Shown: positions 1-7,326 of the stretch, one piece after another | How the letters are laid out: each line of letters opens with the position of its first letter | Position numbering within the stretch: position 1 is the stretch's first letter | NCBI GenBank assembly: GCA_029946065.1 | Contig: JAQSDU010000007.1 | Span: 62,001-126,000, forward strand | DNA from: Flavobacterium sp. | GTDB taxonomy: Bacteria > Bacteroidota > Bacteroidia > Flavobacteriales > Flavobacteriaceae | Direction of reading: 5' to 3' | Length of the DNA: 64,000 nt | The notes under the pieces: generated by a model | What the model saw: only the letters and a program-made list of their open reading frames with translations | What the model was told of the DNA's origin: nothing | The model's database searches: none | Program-made: the position numbers and the translations under genes

Positions 1-600
1 CTAATGGTAGTTTCTGCTACGATTAGCACATCGCCTACGATGGTTTATTTCGGACAAGAAGTAGGAGAAGCGGGTAATGAAAATGCAGGTTTCGGTACAC
101 ATTCCCGTACTTCGATATTCGACTATATCGGTGTTCCGAACCACCAAAGATGGATGAATGGCGGGAAATTCGATGGTGGACAGCTTTCACAATCCGAAAA
201 GGATTTAAGAGATTTTTACAAAAGGCTGCTAAGTTTTACGATTACGAGTCCTGCGTTAATGGGGGAATTCAGTGAAATTCAAGCCGAAAATCGAAAAGCA
301 ACTTCAGGGTATGATCCCGGAATTTATTCATTTGTGCGTTGGTCTGAAATCCAAAAACTTGTGATTGTTTCGAATTTTTCATGGGTGACAACGAGCAATT
401 TCGACCTCGTAATTCCGGCAGTAATTATAAAGAAATGGCAACTAAAGGATGGCAACTATTTGCTGCGTGACAAATTATATGGAAAAAGTAGCATTACGTT
501 GACGGTAACCAATGGCGAGGGTAAATCAGCAATGACGGTGAATCCTTCGGAATCATTTATATATGAACTCCAAAAGCCTTTAGCTAAAACGAAAAAATAA
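1..600 (+). CDS. Alpha-amylase family glycoside hydrolase (GH13), C-terminal part
   Basis: The reading frame is open from the first base of the window, so this is the 3' end of a gene that starts outside it; the ATG at position 4 is internal. About 199 residues remain. The stretch TSPTMVYFGQEVGE followed by RTSIFDY and WMN is typical of the end of the GH13 catalytic barrel, where a loop lines the substrate pocket. The last roughly 90 residues look like the small beta-sandwich C-terminal domain of alpha-amylases. The family hydrolyses or transfers alpha-1,4 or alpha-1,6 glucosidic bonds in starch, glycogen or maltodextrins. The catalytic Asp/Glu/Asp residues and any signal peptide lie outside the window, so exact specificity and cell location cannot be judged. 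Confidence 0.88.
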   Translation, partial: LMVVSATISTSPTMVYFGQEVGEAGNENAGFGTHSRTSIFDYIGVPNHQRWMNGGKFDGGQLSQSEKDLRDFYKRLLSFTITSPALMGEFSEIQAENRKATSGYDPGIYSFVRWSEIQKLVIVSNFSWVTTSNFDLVIPAVIIKKWQLKDGNYLLRDKLYGKSSITLTVTNGEGKSAMTVNPSESFIYELQKPLAKTKK

Positions 601-623
601 ATAAATTAAATATAAAATAGAGA

Positions 624-1220
624 ATGGCGGGATTTGACTTAGATGATATTGCAAAACATTATGCAAAAATGAGTGATTCCGATATTATTCGGATTGCGAC
701 CCAGGAAGCTAAAGGATTGCGTCCTGAAGTATTCGGTATTATTGAAAACGAAGTGGCGAAACGCAATCTGAATGCAGACATAATGAAAGGTGCTGCTGCA
801 CAAAAGAAAAAATATACTGTCGGAGAATTAGAAAAATATGCCGAACAGTTGCGAAATATAGCTTGTCCAATTTGCAATCAGACACAGAAAAAACTCAACG
901 GAACAGTACTATATACAGTAAAAAGCTTCCTTATCGTTTCTACATTCAGCAAAAAACCGCTGATCGCTTGTCCCGATTGTCTGGACAAAAAAAATAATGA
1001 TTCAATAACTTCAACAATGTTGTTAGGTTGGTGGGGAATTCCGTGGGGGATTTTAAGAACGCCATTTTACATATACAATAATATAAAAATTAAAAAGGAG
1101 AATCATAGCCAAAAGGCTAATGGAACGCTGCTTTCTTATACATTGGCAAACATTGGAGAAATAGAAACTTATTTTGAAAACCCTATGCAATTGCAAAAAA
1201 TAATCACAGTAAAGAATTAA
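624..1220 (+). CDS. Uncharacterised protein with two CPxC motifs and a hydrophobic segment
   Basis: A 198-residue protein that I do not recognise as a named family. The first 75 residues are charged and probably helical. Two cysteine pairs follow, CPIC at residues 81-84 and CPDC at 116-119, spaced as in a split zinc ribbon, so binding of one zinc ion is a reasonable inference. A hydrophobic, tryptophan-rich stretch at about 131-152 could insert in the membrane. There is no signal peptide, so the cysteines are probably cytoplasmic. The gene starts 23 bases after the amylase stop on the same strand and may be co-transcribed with it, but nothing ties it to sugar metabolism. Confidence 0.7.
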   Translation: MAGFDLDDIAKHYAKMSDSDIIRIATQEAKGLRPEVFGIIENEVAKRNLNADIMKGAAAQKKKYTVGELEKYAEQLRNIACPICNQTQKKLNGTVLYTVKSFLIVSTFSKKPLIACPDCLDKKNNDSITSTMLLGWWGIPWGILRTPFYIYNNIKIKKENHSQKANGTLLSYTLANIGEIETYFENPMQLQKIITVKN

Positions 1221-1314
1221 GTCAACATGTTGTGTATTATTATTTTGACTAAGGACGTATAAATACGCTTCGTCATAATTTACTAACATTATTAGCACAA
1301 TAAAATGTTATTTT

Positions 1315-1346
1315 TTGCGATTCATCGTTAGGTTTTGATACTTTTA
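1315..1346 (+). promoter_or_regulatory. Possible Bacteroidetes-type promoter
   Basis: TTG at 1315-1317, a 21-base spacer and TACTTTTA at 1339-1346, one mismatch from the TAnnTTTG consensus. It lies directly upstream of the secreted-protein gene at 1375. The mismatch makes this a weak call. Confidence 0.3.
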
Positions 1347-1374
1347 TACCGAATTTAGGTTAATGCACATAGGC

Positions 1375-2031
1375 ATGAGGTTTTCTATTTTAATTATATT
1401 ATCGCTATTCTCTATTGGCTCGTATGCCCAAGAATTGAACGCCAAGAAGCCGGTAAAGCTTTCGGGGATTTCCAATGCGACCACTCAGGATATCAAACCG
1501 CCAGTGCTATCGCCGCCAAAACCAAAAGACGCGCTAAATATTCCAAAACCTACAACGAACACGCCGCCAATTGCAGTTGAAGAAAAACCCATCAATCTTA
1601 GCGGGCAAAATGGTTTTGTGGATCCAAATGTGAAATACCTGACCAAACTAAACAAGCAAAGAGGCGGTTTTGAAACCGATCCTGCGATGAAAAAAAACCA
1701 AGATTATGGGCAGATTACGACCAAAGCACCCAATGTATATATCCTTTTTCGTGATTTTGGATCCATCGATGGCGATCAAATTAAGATGTCAGTTAATTTA
1801 GTGACGTTGATGCCGCAGACGACGTTGAGCGGTGACTTTAAGATTTATAACCTCGCATTGGTTCCCGGTTTTAATAAAATCGATTTTCTTGCGCTCAATC
1901 AAGGGGCGGAAGGACCGAATACTGCCGAATTTAAGATTATTGAGTTTGATGAAAACGGTAAAGTACTCGTTGAGAATGCGTGGAATCTTGCAACAGGGTT
2001 TAGTGCAACTTTTTTGATTATTAAGGAATAG
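1375..2031 (+). CDS. Uncharacterised secreted protein with proline-rich linker
   Basis: I chose the ATG at 1375 (218 residues) rather than 1363, because it puts the basic residue directly before the hydrophobic core of a signal peptide that ends ...GSYAQ, a usual Bacteroidetes cleavage site. After it comes a low-complexity, proline- and lysine-rich stretch to about residue 75 (PPVLSPPKPKD, IPKPTTNTPP). The C-terminal 110 residues look like a compact beta-rich domain (PNVYILFRDFGSIDGD, then NAWNLATGFSATF). No catalytic motif and no T9SS C-terminal domain is visible. The likely location is the periplasm or cell surface. It converges on purA across a shared hairpin terminator. Function unknown. 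Confidence 0.72.
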   Translation: MRFSILIILSLFSIGSYAQELNAKKPVKLSGISNATTQDIKPPVLSPPKPKDALNIPKPTTNTPPIAVEEKPINLSGQNGFVDPNVKYLTKLNKQRGGFETDPAMKKNQDYGQITTKAPNVYILFRDFGSIDGDQIKMSVNLVTLMPQTTLSGDFKIYNLALVPGFNKIDFLALNQGAEGPNTAEFKIIEFDENGKVLVENAWNLATGFSATFLIIKE

Positions 2032-2100
2032 TTGACAGACTGTAGGTTTGATTTCAGATCTCAGATTAGGGAATTTTTAATTTACAGCGTTATCCTCATA

Positions 2101-2135
2101 AAAAAGGCAGAAAAAACATTGTTTCTCTGCCTTTT
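2101..2135. terminator. Bidirectional hairpin terminator
   Basis: GGCAGA (2106-2111) pairs with TCTGCC (2126-2131), with a run of A before the stem and a run of T after it. It can therefore end transcription from both sides, serving the rightward secreted-protein gene and the leftward purA. Confidence 0.75.
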
Positions 2136-2162
2136 TCATTTTTTATATTAACCTGCAACCTG

Positions 2163-3434
2163 CTACTTCAAAATCGTCTGCGTCCTATCCGGACCCACCG
2201 ATACGATTTTTATAGGCACTTCAACTTCGGATTCAATGAAAGCGATATACTCTTTAAGCTCAGATGGTAATGCAGCATAAGTCGTCATTCCGGTCAAATC
2301 GGCATGCCAACCTTTGAATTCTTTGAATATTGGTGTCACATTTTCCGGTTCGATGTTATAGGGAAGATGCGTGATTTGTTTGCCTTTGTAGTTATAAGAT
2401 GTACAAACCTTCAAAGTTGAAAATCCAGACAAAACATCGCCTTTCATCATCATTAGTTGTGTTACACCATTTACCTGAATTGCATATTTTAAAGCGACTA
2501 AATCCAACCAGCCGCAACGTCTTTGTCGTCCGGTTACAGAGCCGAATTCATTGCCAACACGTGCCATCGTTGCACCGTCTTCATCAAATAATTCTGTCGG
2601 AAAAGGGCCGCTTCCAACTCTTGTTGTATAAGCTTTGAAAATCCCGAAAACCTCTCCGATTTTATTAGGTGCAATACCTAAACCGGTACAAGCACCGGCT
2701 GCGGTGGTGTTCGAGGATGTGACAAATGGATAAGTCCCGAAATCAACATCAAGCAATGAACCTTGCGCACCTTCTGCCAAAATAGATTTTCCTGATTTTT
2801 GAGCTTGATACAAATATTCTTCGCTGTCGATGAATTGTAATTTTTTCAGTTCTTCAATGGCTTCGAAGAATTCCTTTTCCATTTCAGATAAATTATACTG
2901 AATCGCAACATCGTAAAAACGGATCATTGCTTCGTGTTTGTCTGCCAAAGCGCGGTATCTTTCTTTAAAATCTTCCAATTCGATATCACCCACGCGGATG
3001 CCGTTTCTGCCGGTTTTATCCATATATGTAGGGCCAATACCTTTTAATGTAGAACCAATTTTAGCTTTTCCTTTTGAAGCTTCAGAAGCTGCATCGAGCA
3101 AACGGTGTGTCGGTAAAATTAAATGAGCCTTGCGTGAAATGATTAATCTTGACTGGATGTCGATGTTAAATTTTTCAAGACCTTCGATTTCTTTTTGGAA
3201 AACAACTGGGTCTATTACGACACCATTCCCAATTACGTTGATGGAGTTCTTATGGAAAATTCCGGATGGAATCGTTCTTAAAACGTGCTTGATGCCGTCG
3301 AATTCTAAAGTATGTCCAGCGTTTGGTCCGCCCTGAAAACGGGCAATAATGTCGTATTTTGAAGTAAGAACGTCAACAATTTTTCCTTTGCCTTCGTCGC
3401 CCCACTGCAATCCTAATAATAAATCTACGGTCAT
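2163..3434 (-). CDS. purA: Adenylosuccinate synthetase
   Basis: PurA (423 residues, normal full length) joins IMP and aspartate using GTP to give adenylosuccinate, the first committed step to AMP, in the cytoplasm. The N-terminus has the glycine-rich GTP/IMP loop WGDEGKGK (residues 11-18), and family blocks such as GGPNAGHT, TRVGSGPFPTEL, GWLDLVALKYA and GDVLSGF follow in order. The C-terminus reaches the conserved SVGPDRTQTI. It lies 29 bases downstream of the Fur-family gene on the same strand, so the two are probably one transcript ending at the hairpin at 2101-2135. Nothing unusual in the enzyme itself. Confidence 0.97.
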   Translation of the reverse strand: MTVDLLLGLQWGDEGKGKIVDVLTSKYDIIARFQGGPNAGHTLEFDGIKHVLRTIPSGIFHKNSINVIGNGVVIDPVVFQKEIEGLEKFNIDIQSRLIISRKAHLILPTHRLLDAASEASKGKAKIGSTLKGIGPTYMDKTGRNGIRVGDIELEDFKERYRALADKHEAMIRFYDVAIQYNLSEMEKEFFEAIEELKKLQFIDSEEYLYQAQKSGKSILAEGAQGSLLDVDFGTYPFVTSSNTTAAGACTGLGIAPNKIGEVFGIFKAYTTRVGSGPFPTELFDEDGATMARVGNEFGSVTGRQRRCGWLDLVALKYAIQVNGVTQLMMMKGDVLSGFSTLKVCTSYNYKGKQITHLPYNIEPENVTPIFKEFKGWHADLTGMTTYAALPSELKEYIAFIESEVEVPIKIVSVGPDRTQTILK

Positions 3435-3463
3435 TCTGTATGGTGTTTTTGTGTTGTTTTGTT

Positions 3464-3946
3464 TTATTCCGCAGCAGCGCTATCTTCTTGGGCGGCTTTT
3501 TTCTTATTCGCATACAAATACAGCGAATGGTTGTGGATGTCGATATCGAAAATCTCTTCGATGGTCTTTTTGATCATCTGAATGCGCGGATCGCAGAACT
3601 CGAAAACTTCACCGCTATCGGTCATAATGATATGATCGTGCTGTTTGTCGAAATAGGATTTCTCGTAGTGCGCTTGGTTTTGTCCGAATTGGTGTTTGCG
3701 CACAAGGGCACAATCCAAAAGCAATTCGATGGTATTGTACAAAGTAGCACGACTCACGCGGTAGTTCTTGTTCTTCATTTTGATATAAAGATTTTCGATA
3801 TCAAAATGCTCCTCGCTGTCATAGATTTCCTGAAGAATGGCGTAGCGTTCAGGAGTTTTGCGGTGTCCTTTGTTTTCGAGGTACATCGTAAAGACGTTCT
3901 TTACAACTTCCTGATTTTTGCTGTTATCAACGGATATTAATGTCAT
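3464..3946 (-). CDS. fur: Fur-family metal-responsive transcriptional regulator
   Basis: A 160-residue Fur-family protein: winged-helix DNA-binding half ([17 protein letters not shown], then the recognition helix [15 protein letters not shown]) and a C-terminal dimerisation and metal-binding half with HDH at 103-105 and EFCDP at 116-120. The structural-zinc CxxC found in many Fur and PerR proteins is absent; the equivalent stretch reads IIMTDSGEV, leaving only C79 and C118. Metal specificity (iron, zinc or peroxide sensing) therefore cannot be assigned. The start at 3946 is supported by an excellent promoter whose -7 box ends four bases upstream, which implies a leaderless mRNA. The next in-frame Met is residue 21. 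Likely co-transcribed with purA. Confidence 0.9.
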   Translation of the reverse strand: MTLISVDNSKNQEVVKNVFTMYLENKGHRKTPERYAILQEIYDSEEHFDIENLYIKMKNKNYRVSRATLYNTIELLLDCALVRKHQFGQNQAHYEKSYFDKQHDHIIMTDSGEVFEFCDPRIQMIKKTIEEIFDIDIHNHSLYLYANKKKAAQEDSAAAE

Positions 3947-3950
3947 GTGG

Positions 3951-3981
3951 CAAATATAAGGAAAAGTTTAGGAGGGACAAA
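3951..3981 (-). promoter_or_regulatory. fur-purA promoter, -7 box abutting the start codon
   Basis: On the minus strand TTTG (3981-3978), exactly 19 bases, then TATATTTG (3958-3951): a perfect match to the Bacteroidetes TTTG-N19-TAnnTTTG promoter. The ATG of fur begins at 3946, four bases after the -7 box, so transcription should start at or next to the A of the ATG. Confidence 0.8.
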
Positions 3982-4010
3982 GTTTCAAAGTTTCAAAGTT
4001 TCAAAGTTTC
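3979..4010. repeat. Four tandem copies of AAAGTTTC
   Basis: Four perfect 8-base units in a row. On the minus strand each unit junction produces a TTTG; the one nearest fur supplies the -33 element of the fur promoter. Similar CAAAGTTTCAAAG runs are a familiar intergenic feature of Flavobacterium genomes; a related single stretch lies near 12083-12100. Confidence 0.85.
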
Positions 4011-4051
4011 GGCGTTTCAGCGCCAGGATTGATATGCAGAAAAACGATTAG

Positions 4052-4290
4052 GAAGGAATTATTAACAGCACTTCCATACCAGTTTCTGAAGAGCATATTG
4101 AAATGAAAGTTAACAAAGATACTGGAGATACTACTGCTGTTTATGCTGTTTGGTATTATAAGACCGAGCTGAAATGGTACCACGGTTAATCTTGACGAAA
4201 GCTTGATATCGAAACTGCAAATCAACAGCGATAATCGGTTGAAAGATAATTTCTGTGGTACTTTCGAAGCTGCAAATTGCATTATATTAG
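4052..4290 (+). pseudogene. Decayed relative of the adjacent lipoprotein gene
   Basis: Two overlapping plus-strand segments read like protein but are broken by a frame change. Segment A (4052-4189) follows an in-frame stop and encodes SEEHIEMKVNKDTGDTTAV and AVWYYKTELKW before a stop. Segment B continues one frame over from 4185 (VNLDESLISKLQINSDNRLK, then FCGTFEA). Segment B aligns by eye with the C-terminal part of the intact lipoprotein encoded at 4424-4861 (ISLNVTENGADHKIKGTFQG). I infer a dead paralogue carrying at least one stop and one frameshift. Together with the promoter and repeat this accounts for the gene-free stretch 3947-4423. The match is short and the reading is uncertain. 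Confidence 0.4.
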
Positions 4291-4396
4291 TCTTTACAAA
4301 AATGAGACTTTTGATTTTTTGTATTCAATTTTAGGCGCAAGACATAAAACTAAAAAGCTTCGTCGAAATGTTTATTATCAATTAAAATTTATTCAA

Positions 4397-4404
4397 TAGA
4401 TTTG
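4397..4404 (+). promoter_or_regulatory. -7 box for the lipoprotein gene
   Basis: TAGATTTG matches TAnnTTTG and sits 19 bases before the ATG at 4424. No clear -33 TTG is seen at the right distance. Confidence 0.45.
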
Positions 4405-4423
4405 CCTAACATAAAATAAAAAA

Positions 4424-4861
4424 ATGAAAAAAATAATCTTATTCGCCACATTATCCCTTGTTGCATTTACTTCAAACGGCTGTTCCGGCTCTGGTGATGA
4501 AGCGACGAATGTCAACAGAATTACTTTCGTCGTTGATGGGCTCACAAAAGTAATCAACTACGTATCCATCAATGCATCTGACCCAAGTTTAGTCTCGATA
4601 TACGGGCAAGTTGGCGGCTCTACAATCGAGACGATAAGAATTGACGTCTATAAAAATGCTACTGGTACTGGCGCAATTTCGGAAATTGTGTTTACACAGG
4701 ACAATGTAGAATATTACAGTTCAATTGGCAATAACATTTCGCTGAATGTCACTGAAAATGGTGCTGATCATAAAATCAAAGGCACATTTCAGGGCAACTT
4801 TAAGACTTTGAGTAATTCCGGAAAAGTAATAGACAACGGTTCTTTTAAGGTTAGTTATTGA
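4424..4861 (+). CDS. Small putative lipoprotein
   Basis: 145 residues. A basic start and hydrophobic segment run up to Cys20 (TSNGC), followed by SGSGDEA, which resembles a lipoprotein signal with an acidic surface-export patch; the lipobox is not canonical. The rest is a beta-rich domain of alternating Thr/Ile/Val with no catalytic motif. Expected location is the outer membrane, perhaps surface-exposed. It stands alone on the plus strand between relA/spoT and fur, beside a likely decayed relative at 4052-4290, which suggests a local duplication in an accessory insertion. I do not recognise the family. Confidence 0.7.
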   Translation: MKKIILFATLSLVAFTSNGCSGSGDEATNVNRITFVVDGLTKVINYVSINASDPSLVSIYGQVGGSTIETIRIDVYKNATGTGAISEIVFTQDNVEYYSSIGNNISLNVTENGADHKIKGTFQGNFKTLSNSGKVIDNGSFKVSY

Positions 4862-4917
4862 AGGTTTGAAGTTTAAGGCTATTCTGCAATATGTTTTATT
4901 CAGTCTACCATCTGCGC

Positions 4918-7137
4918 CTAATTCTTATAAACGCGACTCACCTTATCAATCCCGTCAATCTTCTTGATATTATCAATAAGTCTTTTCAGGATTGTATTGT
5001 TTTGCACCACAACACTCACTTGTCCCTTAAAAATTCCGGCTTCACTACTCAGTGAAATACTCTGGATGTTCACATGCATATTACTCGAAATGACTTTTGT
5101 GAGTTCGTTGGTGAGTCCAAGGCTATCCATTCCGGTAATATCGAGAATGGCTTTGAATTCTTGTTTAGAGGAGTCAATCCATTTTGCTTGAATGATACGG
5201 TATGCGTAGTTGGACTGCAGGCTAATGGCGTTGGGACAGTCTTTTTTATGTACTTTGATTCCTTCATTAATAGTTACAAATCCGAAAACTTCGTCGCCTG
5301 GGATTGGGTTGCAGCAGCTTGATAATTTATAATCGAGTTTATCTTGGTCGACACCAAAAACCAGCATATCATAATTGTTGCTGAGTTCTTCTTTGTGAAT
5401 CTGTTCAGGTTGGTAAGATGGGGTACGCTTGATTTTATTCTTAAAGAAATTCATAAACGAATTGCTCTTCAAAGCCGCATATTCTTTCAATTGCGCATTT
5501 TCTATCGACCCTAACCCCGCGCGGTAAAAAAGGTCGAGACTTGTTTTTAGCTTGAAAAAAGCTACTAATTCATTAATGGTATTTTCATTGACATTAAGCT
5601 TCAAATGACGCAGTTTTCTCGTGAGCAATTCTTTGCCATCTTCGGCGATTTTCTTCATGTTCTCATTGAGAACACTTTTGATTTTGTTTTTAGCTCGCGC
5701 TGTGGTCACATAGTCCAACCAATGCGAATTCGGTTTCTGATTGGCAGAGGTAATCACTTCAATCTGGTCGCCACTTTTGAGTTCATGGTTCAGCGGAACG
5801 AGTTTACCGTTAACGCGCGTTCCTCGTGTACGAACACCAATTGCCGAGTGAATACTGAAAGCAAAATCCAGCGAAGTAGCACCTTTTGGCAGCGATTTGA
5901 TTTCACCTTTGGGGGTAAACACGAATATTTCTTTTGAATAAAGATTCATTTTAAAATCTTCGACAAAATCAACAGCGTTGGCTTCCTGATTTTCGAGTGC
6001 TTCTTTTAGCAAATTGAGCCAGACATCGAGTCCGCTTTCTTCGGTAGCGCCTTGTTTGTATTTGTAATGGGCAGCATAACCACGTTCGGCAATTTCGTCC
6101 ATGCGTTCGCTGCGCACTTGCACTTCTACCCAACGGCCTTTTGGCCCCATGACAGTGATATGTAACGCTTCATATCCTGTTGATTTTGGCGAAGAAATCC
6201 AGTCGCGCAAACGGCTCGGACTTGGTCGATAATGATCAGTAACAATAGAATAGATTTTCCATGCGATGAATTTTTCATCATGTTGCGAAGATTTGTAAAC
6301 GATGCGGAGTGCGAATTTGTCATATACTTCGTCGTAACTGACATTTTGCGCTTTCATTTTGCGTCGGATCGAATAGATGGATTTCGGACGTCCTTTGATG
6401 ACATATTCGATGTTTTCCGCGTCAAGCGATTCTTTTAAAACATCAGAAATCGTCTTGATATATTCGTCCTGTTCTTCCTTAGTTTCCTTGATTTTACTTA
6501 CGATATCATTATAAACTTGAGGTTCTGTATATTTCAATCCCAAATCTTCCAGTTTGGTTTTGATGTTGTAAAGTCCTAGGCGATGCGCGAGCGGTGCATA
6601 AATATATAAGGTTTCCGACGCAATTTTCGTTTGCTTGTGCTCTACCATCGAATCCATTGTTTGCATATTATGGAGGCGATCGGCGAGTTTAATCAAAATC
6701 ACACGCACGTCGTCATTGAGTGTCAGCAGCATCTTGCGGAAATTTTCTGCTTGAATAGAAATATTGAGATCTTTTTGTACTTGAGCAATTTTGGTAAGCC
6801 CTTCTACAATTTGCGCAACTTTTGGGTTGAACATTTTTTCGATGTCTTCAATAGTTACATCAGTATCTTCAACGACATCGTGCATTAGTGCGGCTGCGAT
6901 GGAGGTGGCACCTAAACCAATTTCACTCGCAACGATTTTAGCAACGGCGATAGGATGGAAGATATAGGCTTCTCCGGATTTACGGCGTTGGTCTTTGTGT
7001 GCATCAACGGCGACATCAAAAGCCTTGCGGATCAGTTTTTTATCGGCTTCGCTGAGCGTTTGGTAACTGATGCGAAGTAGCTCCTTGTATTCGCGGGCTA
7101 TTGCTTTGTTTTCTTGTTCAATTTCTATATCTGTCAT
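4918..7137 (-). CDS. RelA/SpoT bifunctional (p)ppGpp synthetase/hydrolase
   Basis: 739 residues, the length of a full Rel/SpoT enzyme. Domains in order: HD hydrolase (about 40-190, with H61 and the metal-binding H86-D87 in MHDVVEDTD), synthetase (about 240-350, RPKSIYSIRRKMKAQ and DKFALRIVY), TGS (about 400-460, VFTPKGEIKSLPKGATSLDF), a helical/zinc-finger region with CCNP, and a C-terminal ACT domain (about 660-739). Both catalytic halves keep their main motifs, so it probably makes and degrades (p)ppGpp, the stringent-response alarmone. It is a cytoplasmic, ribosome-associated regulator. It lies upstream of fur and purA on the same strand, with the small lipoprotein gene on the opposite strand between them. 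An AT-rich spacer with TATATTTA is upstream, a weak promoter match. Confidence 0.95.
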   Translation of the reverse strand: MTDIEIEQENKAIAREYKELLRISYQTLSEADKKLIRKAFDVAVDAHKDQRRKSGEAYIFHPIAVAKIVASEIGLGATSIAAALMHDVVEDTDVTIEDIEKMFNPKVAQIVEGLTKIAQVQKDLNISIQAENFRKMLLTLNDDVRVILIKLADRLHNMQTMDSMVEHKQTKIASETLYIYAPLAHRLGLYNIKTKLEDLGLKYTEPQVYNDIVSKIKETKEEQDEYIKTISDVLKESLDAENIEYVIKGRPKSIYSIRRKMKAQNVSYDEVYDKFALRIVYKSSQHDEKFIAWKIYSIVTDHYRPSPSRLRDWISSPKSTGYEALHITVMGPKGRWVEVQVRSERMDEIAERGYAAHYKYKQGATEESGLDVWLNLLKEALENQEANAVDFVEDFKMNLYSKEIFVFTPKGEIKSLPKGATSLDFAFSIHSAIGVRTRGTRVNGKLVPLNHELKSGDQIEVITSANQKPNSHWLDYVTTARAKNKIKSVLNENMKKIAEDGKELLTRKLRHLKLNVNENTINELVAFFKLKTSLDLFYRAGLGSIENAQLKEYAALKSNSFMNFFKNKIKRTPSYQPEQIHKEELSNNYDMLVFGVDQDKLDYKLSSCCNPIPGDEVFGFVTINEGIKVHKKDCPNAISLQSNYAYRIIQAKWIDSSKQEFKAILDITGMDSLGLTNELTKVISSNMHVNIQSISLSSEAGIFKGQVSVVVQNNTILKRLIDNIKKIDGIDKVSRVYKN

Positions 7138-7326
7138 GGCATTTCAATCGTTGCCTAAATATAAGAAATAGTAATTAATAATGAATAATTAATAGTTAAT
7201 AATTGCAGATTTCGGGTTGCAGACTGCAGGTTCCGATAGGCAGATATACAAAAAATTTAGGAAGCGGATTCGAAATTTATATTTTCGGCTACTACCTGCC
7301 GTCTGCATTGTGCGGTCTGTAATTTG
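7138..7326. other. Gene-free spacer with low-complexity repeats
   Basis: A 189-base spacer. It holds AT-rich near-repeats of the TAATTAATAATGAATAATTAATAG type and GC-richer CTGCAGACTGCAGG-like blocks near 7208-7235 and 7296-7320. Blocks of this kind (see also 2150-2160) recur between flavobacterial genes. No gene and no convincing terminator seen. Confidence 0.5.

Noticed and set aside
1219..1251. Terminator after the CPxC protein
   Set aside because: AGTCAA and TTGACT can pair, but the loop is about 20 bases and no T-run follows.
3440..3940. 166-codon open frame on the plus strand
   Set aside because: It lies antisense to the clear Fur-family gene and shows no family pattern; a shadow of it.
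4001..4282. 93-codon minus-strand frame in the gap before fur
   Set aside because: Serine- and phenylalanine-rich, no start signal; the plus strand gives a better explanation as a decayed lipoprotein gene.
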